In this document: positions 33,380 through 42,763 of the stretch, one piece after another | Numbering within the stretch: position 1 is the stretch's first letter | Layout: each line of letters begins with the position of its first letter | Source of the DNA: Lyophyllum atratum | Lineage: Eukaryota > Basidiomycota > Agaricomycetes > Agaricales > Lyophyllaceae | Length of the DNA: 64,000 nt | Direction: 5' to 3' | Assembly: GCA_014905825.1 (NCBI GenBank) | Contig: JACGCN010000022.1 | Span: 124,001-188,000, forward strand | Program-made: the position numbers and the translations under genes | The notes under the pieces: generated by a model | What the model was told of the DNA's origin: nothing | Databases searched by the model: none | The model's input: the letters and a program-made list of their open reading frames with translations, nothing else

Positions 33380-33754
33380 GCATGAGATTGCATTTATCTT
33401 CGGGCAGCTTCTTTCTCCGCACTCAATACCATCGCTGTTGGGAGTCTTACAAGATGCGCAGGAGTCCGAGATGGTGCCACACGAGGCAGCTGAAGCTTTA
33501 GGAGGCATAGCGACCCCAGAAGTACTTCCTCACCTAGGCGAGCGGATGAACAAGGAAGATGCGCCCAGAGTCGTCCGCGAGAGTTGCCAGATTGCCATAG
33601 ACATGTGGGAGGTGCGTTCAACGTTGAACAGTGGTTCTCATAAATGCATTCAATCTCATGCACCAAAGTTAGCACGAAAACTCAGACGAATTTCAGTAGA
33701 TTTCAGTATGCAAATGGCCTTGGGATAGCGACTCCAATTACCGTCGTTGGTTAG
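33380..33754 (+). pseudogene. DOHH: C-terminal remnant of deoxyhypusine hydroxylase
   Basis: The fragment encodes HEAT-type repeats of deoxyhypusine hydroxylase, the enzyme that completes hypusine in eIF5A. HEIAFIFGQLLSPHSIPSLL and HEAAEALGGIATPE carry two of the metal-binding His-Glu pairs. A family-specific RVVRESCQIAIDMWE follows, then an intron at 33613 and the tail ENSDEFQ. The tail is broken by a 10-bp tandem duplication (about 33691-33710) that adds a stop, after which YANGLGIA resumes in another frame. The N-terminal half with the other His-Glu pairs is missing, so no active enzyme can be made from here. Confidence 0.8.
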
Positions 33755-34196
33755 CAACTTTTTGGTACTCGAGTACGGATGGAGGTTCGGGCTTCTCTGT
33801 GTGTATGCTTAATGATTCTAAAATTGTTCAGGAAGTCAACCATAAGAGAGAAAAGCAGAGTAAAGAACAGGTACCCCAGACTCTTATACTGATGAGACAA
33901 ATTTCGCAGTCTGCGAAGACAGTACAATAAGATTACATCTGGGCGAACGCGATTACGATTCACATGCTGCTGGCATAATGTACCTCGCGGTTACGATCAG
34001 ATACTCAAATGTCCTTGCCGCCCTTTTCTGGGCGCTCCAACCTTATCCAACCCCGTACAGGGTCCATGTTGCCTCTTCAACCGCGTGTGTTCTGGCACCT
34101 CGAGAAGCTACAGCTGCTGATATTCCCGTATAATCGAACTACATTCGGACCGAGAATCTGCGCCACAAACATTCTGTCCAAATCACCATCGCCGGC
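33755..34196. other. Intergenic, no gene recognised
   Basis: It lies between the deoxyhypusine hydroxylase remnant and the kinase 3' end. Nothing was recognised. Confidence 0.5.
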
Positions 34197-35579
34197 TTAG
34201 AACGGCAGTACAACGTCCTCGACTCTAACTCTGTCCTTCGGCTCGTACTTCAGCATTTTCTCAAGCATGACTCTCAACGCATCGAGATCACCGCTGAGTT
34301 CTCTTTGCCCTTCTTTGTCATTTCGGCGTATGCTCAACAGCCGTTCCTTCAGATCTTTAGGCCGCCGCGATCGTGCAGCTGGTTTGAACGCGCCATTCTC
34401 TTCAAAGAATTCCGAGCGTTCGCTCCATTGGTTCCACCACCGTTCAGGAAGTTTCCCGAACGCGCTAACCATCTCGACGAGGATCTCGTCACGCTCACCA
34501 AAGAAGGCATCCAAGAGCACATGATCGCCGAGCACCTCGTAGATAGTGCATGCAAGCGACCATACATCGACGGGAGGCCCAATGACGTCCCCGAAGATGA
34601 TCTCAGGAGCGGCGAGTGAGATGGGGGTGCCCAGTGATGTTGGCTTCTTCCGGTCAGATATGTGGAATGATTCGCCGAAGTCAGTGATCTTGATATGACA
34701 GTTCTCGTTCAGGACGAGGTCGTTTAGTGGGCGTGAGTCTGGTGTAATTACGACATAATGGGGTGCGGCTGGTGTCAGGGCTTGGCCGTCGACCCTCTTG
34801 ACCGGCCTTCGTATAGGATGCCCGAAATGCCGGTAGACGTCCTCGATAGACCACGAATGAAAGCCTGGAATAGTGAAGAGGAGGTTGTGGTAGTGAAAGT
34901 CTAAATTGGGGAGTCAAATTACATTTGAGATTGATTGATAGCTGAGAGTAGACATACCTCCATGAACAACACCACAAGAGTGAAGAAATGCAAGCCCTTG
35001 TACGCACTGCGATGCAACCTTGCGTGCAATTGGGACAGGTAGGTGGTTATTGTCATTTACGCGTTTAGCCCGACCTATACTAGGGCCGGCGACTTCCGTC
35101 ACGAGGCAGCGATGGAGGCCGTTTGGTCCTCGAACTTCGAAGCTATCGAGCAACTTTGTGACGTATCGTCGTCCAGGGTGCGACGGATTCGATGTACTGA
35201 TGTGATGCAAAATCCTGGTCTCCCCATTCTCCTCGGATGCATCGGCGATGATGAACTTCAGTGCGACGAATCTATTCGCCTGTAGGTCTCTTGCGAGCCA
35301 CACAGTTGAATAGCTGCCGAACCCAAGCTTATGCACGATACAATATCTGCCTTGAAATTCATCGCCGAGGTGGACTGGGTGATAGCCGCCAGGTTCATAT
35401 TGCTCGAGATTTTCGGCCCTATCTATCCAGACATAGACCGGTTCGTAGTATTCTGTAGGACTGGGGGGACGAGACATGAATGTCGAGCAACGGCAAATCG
35501 AATGGCGAGAACAAGCGGGGGATAGGAATGGTCCCAAACGCAAGCTGGGAAGGAAGCAATGGCGGACTCTGGCTACCAT
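34197..35579 (-). CDS. SRPK-like (CMGC) protein kinase (441 aa)
   Basis: This is a putative Ser/Thr kinase related to SR-protein kinases, a family expanded in Agaricomycetes. The exons are 35579-34958 and 34900-34197. The family leader EPGGYHPVHLGDEFQGRY precedes the glycine loop LGFGSYSTVW. VALKF carries the ATP-anchoring Lys. The catalytic loop VVHGDFHYHNLLF is restored only by splicing, with Asp supplied across the junction. Then come KITDFGES (DFG), LAAPEI (APE) and DVWSLACTIYE. The insert between the two halves of the kinase core is short, as in fungal SRPK-like proteins. An alternative start at 35477 (MSRPPSP) would drop 34 residues of basic, Cys/Ser-rich leader that could be a targeting sequence. 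All catalytic residues are present. Confidence 0.88.
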
Positions 35580-35862
35580 GCACGATTAAAAGCGTGCCGG
35601 AGTTTCGACAACCTCGCATGTGGTTGGTGGTTGTTCTTCTCAAGATCGGGGCGTGGGAAATCATTACTTCTGTGGTGCAACTCTCCCAGCGCTAGCGCTT
35701 CGGTAGACTCGTGACCAGCCGTTATAATGAAGACAAGTCTGCGATATAACCTTGTCTCATAGAGGGAACGGTTACCGGTCTAGCGCTTCGGATCTGATCG
35801 CCCAATGGCCTTGGAAAGTCAGGCAACTTCAAAGGAGTAATCGACTGCGTAAATCCCTTGTT
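35580..35862. other. Kinase upstream region
   Basis: It runs from the kinase start to the edge of acyltransferase fragment B. No further feature was seen. Confidence 0.4.
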
Positions 35863-36378
35863 GTTGGGGTACCGCTTGACGGGAATGGCGCCGGAGGAGA
35901 GGAGGATGGCGCGGGCGAGGGGGTTGGAGAACATAGAGGATTTGGCCCAGAAGGAGACATGTCGTCCGTGAGGGATCGTTGCGGCTGCACGAGGGAATCA
36001 TGGATCATCCTAGGTATGAGTCAGGAGGAGGATGGAGGGGTTGAAGGACGCTTACCTAGGGTGGCGATGTCGATGATTTCGTTGTGGTGCGTCGAGGCAC
36101 TGTATTGCAGCTTGAGAATTTAAAGGACAACTGCGTGTCGACAACACGTACATGATGAGCGGGCCATCTCTGAGGACATTCTCTTGGCCCTCAATGTGCG
36201 CCTCCGAGTAGAATCCACTGACAGACCAGTCAGAAATCTTGGGGAGGATGCGATAGACGACCTTGAGCTCCATGGCGGTAGTCAGATTGACGTAGTAAGG
36301 TCACAACACATCCGTACATGTTGACTGGCTGCGAAGTTTGATGGACGCGGCCTCAGGTAACCACACAAGTCCTCGGCG
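35863..36378 (-). pseudogene. Acyltransferase fragment B (5' end of gene)
   Basis: It matches parent positions 32745-33260: about 100 bp upstream of the ATG, exons 1 and 2 and the start of exon 3, with both introns retained. It encodes MELKVVYRILPKISDWSVSG and, later, FSNPLARAILLSSGAIPVKR, and then the homology ends. Copy and parent stretches are both 516 bp long. The homology begins within three bases of the point where fragment A ends. It has no 3' exons and must be non-functional as an acyltransferase. Confidence 0.9.
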
Positions 36379-36742
36379 GCCATAGAGCGAACAGGGTCGA
36401 TGTCAAGGCAGCCTGAGCCATTCCCTGGCCATTCCTTGTGAATGTAAGTAATTAAGGATGATGAGTCGTTAGGCAAAGTGCGAAGAACTCCGAAAACAAC
36501 ATGGACAACGGCCTAAGCGATATCTCAAGTGCGATAGCAGCTGCAGCGGATGAAGTCTCTGGAGAAGTTGATGGAAAACGCCAACACAAAATGGAGTGGA
36601 CGACCGCGGGTCAGGTCATAAGAATGAACCCGATGCGCGTCGAGCGGCGACATACAATTGGGCACAGAATCTAACTACAAGCATAAAAGATACAGTATTT
36701 CGATCGCAACCCAACTGCGAGCACAAGCCCTTCGAACCAGAA
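36379..36742. other. Intergenic, no gene recognised
   Basis: A short plus-strand frame from the ATG at 36501 (about 58 codons) has no motif. Otherwise nothing was seen. Confidence 0.4.
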
Positions 36743-37437
36743 TCAGAGACGACGACCACGGCGACCACCCTGCATACCAACACATCAGAATATGATTATA
36801 CGTGAAAAGTCGAGAATGACGCACCTTGCGCCTGGTGGAATCGGTGGGGACGGGGGTCACATCCTCAATACGTCCGATGCGCATGCCAGCACGGGCCAGG
36901 GCGCGGAGAGCGCTCTGGGCACCAGGGCCGGGGGTTTTAGTACCAGTTCCGCCAGTCGCGCGGAGCTTGATGTGCAGGGCGGTGATGCCAACCTCGCGGC
37001 AGCGGGTGGCAACGTCCTGGGCGGCCAACATAGCAGCGTAGGGAGACGACTCGTCTCTGTCGGCTTTTACTTTCATTCCGCCTGTTCCCAGAAAGTATCA
37101 GGAACCTGGAATGCACTGTAATATGGGAGAGGAGACGCACCGGTAACGCGGGAGATGGTCTCCTTGCCCGACAGATCGGTGATGTGGACGAAGGTGTCGT
37201 TGAAGGAGGCGAAGATGTGTGCGACACCGAATACGAGCTCTCCCTCAGCAACCTGGGGGCCGAGCGAGACGGTGTTCTCCTCCTTGGGCGCCTTGACTTT
37301 CTTGGGGGGCTACAGAAAACGACATCCAAGCATCAGTCTCGCGATCCAGCGGTTCTGAATCGATTTCGAATCCGAAAGTTGGCTGGACGCCAAGGATACG
37401 GCGTTCGAAATCATTGTGAGGAGAGTCGACGTACCAT
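36743..37437 (-). CDS. RPS14: 40S ribosomal protein uS11 (S14)
   Basis: This is a small-subunit ribosomal protein of the platform near the 3' end of 18S rRNA. The exons are 37437-37435 (only the ATG), 37309-37141, 37081-36825 and 36769-36743. They give 151 residues, the family length. Family blocks are [79 protein letters not shown] and the basic tail GGRRGRRL. An intron right after the start codon is characteristic of fungal ribosomal protein genes. The call is secure. Confidence 0.97.
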
Positions 37438-38725
37438 TTTGTTGAGATTGAGGGAGGATAGCTTGAGGATGGATGAGACGGACGTTGAGCAGACAGCCAA
37501 AAATCGGGAACACGTAAATAAAACAAGAACAAACACAATCCAAATAACGCGTCTTCCTTTCCGTCTTCCTTCGTTCTTCCGGCCCTGTGGGTCCAGTTGT
37601 ACCCTCAGAACGTTTCTTCTTCAAAAAACGAATTTTGGCACATAGTGGAGCGACATGGGCTCGGGCGGAACTCTGGATAGTGCAGTGAGTAAGACGACCT
37701 CGCTCAGCCTTGAGGAGGCCGACGAAAAAGTACCTCAGATTCGGACAAGCTTTTCATGGGACACGTCGAGTGGCTAATGATATAGTCGACCGAAGACCCT
37801 AACAGTCTAATTCAACGCGTCGCCAGTGCGAGAATACGTGGCATACACCAGGAATGCAAGCTAGTATCGCGTCCTCCGAGCCTTCCGCCGCGACATATCT
37901 GAAGACCAGGTCGAAAATACATGCCCGAGCAGGATCCACGGAAGGAAGTAACAGGTTTTTCGAGAGCGGAATGTACACTCGGAGGACGCCGCGACGCAGA
38001 GAATGACAAGGCCAGCGAACTCATATATAAACAAGTTTCGCGCAGGTCGTTACAGCAAGCGTTCGGTAACAATCATGACCATATTGCGAGCGCCGCGCGA
38101 CGCCCCAGAAGGCCTGTGTGCATGTCCTTAACTGACGGTATATGGTATGTATGTGAGCCTTGAGCTCGCAATATTATCGCTCAACATGAAAGTCACGATT
38201 CATACAGCCCGTTATCAAAGAGTCCCATCTCTCGAGTACTTCTTCCCTGATCATTTAGTCTTGGATTTTACCATGGCGTGCATAGAAGGTTGGGATTGCA
38301 CCCCTGACTTGACAGTCTAAGATAATTCCGACATTGCGGCTTCTTTAGGAGCGATATCCGAAGGTCAGCGCTCGCCGCTCGACCATGTGGAGTACAAGGG
38401 AGTACAGCACTCTCATTGTTGAAACTGTGGACCCAATAAATCCTGATATGGCTGTTTTTGGCCCCGTACTGGGACCAATCTCGTCCATGGGTACGCGGAA
38501 GAAGAGCGCGCAGCTGATCGAGGACATAATCCATCGATAAGATCATCTGACGTTCCTTCGCACAAGCAAACCGGCTATCCTATCCAGCCTGGGTCACTTC
38601 CAGCAGTTCGGTTATTCGCTCTGGGCACGGACCGTTGCGGTTATAGAGCTTCGTTCGCTTTAGAAACCCTCTCCAACTCCCAAACTACATCAACCTTCAC
38701 CCCCTCTGCAAATCCTCACATAACC
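37438..38725. other. Intergenic, about 1.3 kb, no gene recognised
   Basis: The first few hundred bases are the uS11 promoter. A minus-strand frame at 38345-38527 (SISCALFFRVPMDEIGPS) looks protein-like but could not be assigned or chained to other exons. Confidence 0.45.
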
Positions 38726-39120
38726 ATGGCCCCAGACCCACAGTGCACCGCTCTCGCTGCTGCGAAGGACAAATCAGGTACAAAAGACCAGCGATGTACT
38801 CGCAGCACTTCCGTTTGCTGAGGTTAGCTGTATACAGGGCTCTCCTATGCAGCGATCGCTCAGAAGATTGGCAAGACTGAGCAGCATGTTATCGACAGTG
38901 CGTTTCCCTTTTTTTTGACGAGCGACGCCTGCCAATGCATCACGTTCCATTTGCACAGTTTGCACTGCCAAGCAAAAGCCGACCAAAGATGAATTCGATG
39001 CTCTGGCAAAGGCGCTGGGCATTACAGCAAACGTATGATCTTTCAACAGTCATCGCAGTCTATGAGCTCATGGTCCACAATGTGCAGGTACCGAACGATA
39101 GCAGCCACGTTGCTGCATAG
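38726..39120 (+). CDS. Small helix-turn-helix protein resembling the cyanase N-terminal domain (72 aa)
   Basis: The exons are 38726-38777, 38838-38897, 38959-39032 and 39088-39120. All phases join and give 72 residues. The sequence reads as a compact Cro/C1-type helical bundle like the N-terminal domain of cyanate hydratase: KSGLSYAAIAQKIGKTEQHV, then CTAKQKPTKDEFDALAKALG, then VPNDSSHV. The C-terminal catalytic domain of cyanase (with its Arg, Glu and Ser) is absent, and the frame ends naturally, so this is a stand-alone domain rather than an obvious truncation. Similar short proteins exist in other Agaricomycetes as far as I recall. DNA binding or another role is inferred only. Confidence 0.78.
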
Positions 39121-41243
39121 ATCCTGCCAGAACGCAAGCTCAGAACGCATGCCCGTTTCTTTATGTGTATAATATTCAGTGACAGTCCCATCGCCATGTA
39201 TTATCGAGTATCGTGCAATACCATCTTCATGATCGCTGCTGACGACGTCCCACTGATCTTATCGGCCACTGCTGTATCTTATCAATATCTGATTCCGCGC
39301 TATCAATTGCCTCCGTCCGGAGTGCGGAAGTCGGAGCACGGATTGATTTCCCCAGGATTTCCAGGATTTGTTTCAAACCCGTGCCACATCAGACGTTCTG
39401 GCCCAGTGGTACCCAACACGCATTGAATGTGGTCGCACTTGCCACGTCTCATTTCCATCCGAGTCCTGCGTGCTTCTCCCTCTTCCACATCACCCACGAA
39501 GTCGTCTCATTGTCTTGTCTTGTGACCCTATCTAGCCCTATCTGGGCTTCCGTGATTCGTGCAGGGCCAGGCCGCCGAGGTGACATGGGTAGTCTTCGAT
39601 GTCGACAACAGCGAAGACGGCCGGCATGTTTTCCAGCCTGTGTAATAGACTCTACGACCTCCATGGAGATCCTCTCACTCGGCGATATATGATTCGCTTC
39701 TACCTCCCACCGAGAAGACCTTAATTTCGTCAATAATCCGGTACGATCCCTCTTGTTCCCGATATCTGCCATACCTTGCACGTTTCTTGATTCCTGGGGT
39801 TCGCCGAAGCGATATGATATTTGCCCGCATTATTGTTAATTCAGAACGGCGGTATGGAAGAAAAACAAAGAACCCGTTGCATGAAGAGTTTCATGGACTT
39901 CTGACATCTATGGGTGATTGTTCATGTGAGTCCTTCAGTTATCAAGTGAGAAATGCGGCGAAGTGGAGACCACCGCCGGGGCAGAGATGCTGGAAGGCGG
40001 GAGGTGGTGCATATTTGCTCGAAACTTTGGATCATTGTCAGTAAGCGTTCAAGCGACTGGCATATACGTGTTGTGGTTCTGAAACGAAACGGCGATTAAC
40101 GCGACCCTGAATAGCACCACCATATATCCCATCATCCATTTCAGGAGAGATCTTCGTATTGCGTCCGGTGCATCTAGGCCACCAGGTGAGTGCATGGCCT
40201 AAATTCAATAGCGCGGACGGCCAAAGTATATCCACCATTGATCGCTGCTACTGCTAATCCGTGTCTGTGGCACCAGCCAACCACTGATGGCTAGCGAATC
40301 CTTTACATGAACACCACATGTACAGGGACGACCTGTGTCTCGAAAAAAGAAAGGCCCCATGACCTCAGAGACGACTTCATCTTTCATGACGCCTGGGAGT
40401 CAAAAAGGTTATTTCCGTGCCTCTCATTTCTCGATCAGCGAACGCACTCTCCCCACACCGTCATATGAAAACGTGGTTATGCGGCAGTTATTGACCACAT
40501 GCTTGCTTGCCGTTATCAGGGTCCTTGTATACGTACAGAGGGTGCTAGGTAAGTCCCAACCCCGGGTTAGAACCTAGAATAATCTCAAGATTACGGCAAG
40601 TGCTTCTGTCCCCCTACTCACCGGAGAGCTTGACACAAGATAAGCACCATGACGGTGCACGAGAGTCTAACCGTAACTTTGTCCAGGATTACGGAACGCG
40701 ACGTAGACATCCACGCGCTCGGCAGGGTCACTGACAGACACATGTTTACCATGAGGCTTTCCCGGCGTGCACGATCCAGGCCTTCGGTTGTTAAGAAAAA
40801 GCAAAGCATTGACATTATACGGGGGTGTAGTAGTATAAGGCGAGACAGTATGTAAGTATATGAACGCGGATAAACGAACTTTAGCGAGTAATAAAGGGAA
40901 ATGCTACAAGAATGGTGAGGGTGCCGATATAATTGTTCAGCTCTATGGGATAGAAGATAGCGATAACAACACAGACGACGAGTACGGGGCAAAGGGCAGG
41001 AGAGCGAATGCTCCCAATAACTATTATGATGCAATGAAGAAAGGAGCGACGATGGAAAGGAAAGTGAAGGTCACGTCTGCGCAGTAGAAGTGAAGGGGTA
41101 TAAAGGTATGTACAATGAAGATGAGTGCGATCCGGATGATCCAATCGAGGAGTCAAGACGATAGGTAGATAGACGGCTAATAAGATACATGCACGCGAAG
41201 GATCAATGGTGTTCCGAATAAAATGGTCCGAGGCGCAAGGCAT
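39121..41243. other. Intergenic, about 2.1 kb, no gene recognised
   Basis: Short frames on both strands (for example 39381-39781 and 40618-41087) overlap in conflicting ways and have no motifs. No repeat was recognised. Confidence 0.45.
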
Positions 41244-42763
41244 TTAAGGGGACTGGTAGCGCGAGCTATACGAAGCTGTGCGGGAGGGCGGGCGGCCCAT
41301 ATACTTGGATTGCTCCATCTCAGGCGGGATCCAGCGTTGATGGAGTTCAGCTTTTTCTTCCGAAGTAGAGCGCATCATTTTTGGGGGCGACGGTGTAGAC
41401 AACCTGCGGGGCTTGGGAGGGATAGGAGGTGGCGCCGGAGTTTGCATGCGCAGGAGGCTAGGGGCCGGTGTGGTCGTGCGCAAGGGGGGCAGCGCGGGAG
41501 TGTATGCCCGTATGGACGGTGTATGTGATCGTACGGAAGGTGTTTGGGACCTGGCCAAGGGTGGCGCAGGCGTTTGTGACCTGAGGGGAGCAGGTGTTTG
41601 GGACCTCGAGAGAGGCGCTGGAGTGTAGGTTCGTGAAGGCGAGGGCGTAACAGGCGTAGACGGTCGTGAAGTCATCGAGGCGGACCTATGATGAACGGAG
41701 TTGAATCGTGAAATTGGTGATTGTGTTGATGGGCTATATGGTGGCACAGGGGACGTCGATGGCGGTGTTGGTGAGGTCGCAGATTGGCGAGCGTCCGCTG
41801 GCACTCCTAACGACCCTTTCAATCGGTTCAGTTCCACACAGACCGTCTGGTAATCCTGCGCCTTTTGTGCATATTGTTGGCGCTATTGAGAAGTCATTAG
41901 TGGGATGTTAATGATTGGGTTATAGTATGGCTCACTTGTCTAGCGAAGAAAAAATAATGGACATCAGTAAAATAAAATAAAAAATAAGCGCGGAAGGAAC
42001 AGGGAAACCCACTTTCGTAATTCGGCTTCTAGTTTTTCGGTTGTTATTTCCAGATCGTCGACCTTTGCTTTGAGGTTTGCTTCGACGGTCTTCGCATTCC
42101 TACTGGCTTCGGAATGCGCAAGATGGTTCATGAGGATGGCCCTTAGGAGCGCGGCACTGAGATGAAGGGAAGTCTAAAGCAACGGTCAGGGGCACATTGT
42201 GGTCAAACGGACAGAATACATACTTGATCGTCCTTCACATCAGACGTGAGCCATTCCTCGAGTTCTCTGTGGAGGGTCGAAACCTCCTCCACCGAACATT
42301 TTTTGGCGGCGACCTTCGCCACCTTGTCCTCAAGCCGACGTGCCTCCAGACGGGTTCGAGAGCAACCCTCGGAGAGCAACAGCCTTTCCGTCTTTCTTGC
42401 CCACATATCTGCAAAGTCAGTCTGACTCGACTCAATGGGATGCTGGGGCATGCGCCTTGGAGTACTCCACCCGCTCGACGTGAAATCCATTCGAATAAGA
42501 CGAATGGAGTCGCCGGTGAAATTTTCGCGACAGAACGGACAGACAGGCAAGAGGCGTGAGGGTGTCTTTTCAACTATGGTACTGCAGCAACTCGCGCACA
42601 GGACGTGGCCTGCAGGGGAAGTGAATTTTGCATGGGTAAGAAATTTTTCAGAGCGTGGAATGAGTTTTTTTGACTCACCACACGGAATTGAGTGAGGATG
42701 GCATTGGGGGCCATACTCCTCGGCGCACACGTCGCAGGCTGAACCGGGATTAAGAGTTAGCAT
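41244..42763 (-). CDS. RING-finger / coiled-coil / disordered-tail protein, paralogue 3 (424 aa)
   Basis: This is a putative E3-type RING protein. The exons are 42763-42679, 42609-42224, 42173-42013, 41939-41936 (4 nt) and 41882-41244. The RING is CDVC, then CGHVLCASC (interrupted by intron 1 at the Gly), then CPFC (residues ~11-60). A charged helical region follows (LEARRLEDKVAKVAAKKC and DDLEITTEKLEAELRK, residues ~120-210). The tail is Pro/Ser/Thr-rich with repeats of the type RSQTPAP. The N-terminus MLTLNPGSACDVC closely matches MLSIGPGSACDVC of paralogue 1. Intron 1 sits a few codons earlier than in the other two paralogues, but the second intron and the microexon (ACAA) are at equivalent positions. 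Confidence 0.84.

Noticed and set aside
38268..38546. Protein-like minus-strand frame upstream of the helix-turn-helix gene
   Set aside because: No family, no splice partners and conflicting frames; left as unassigned.
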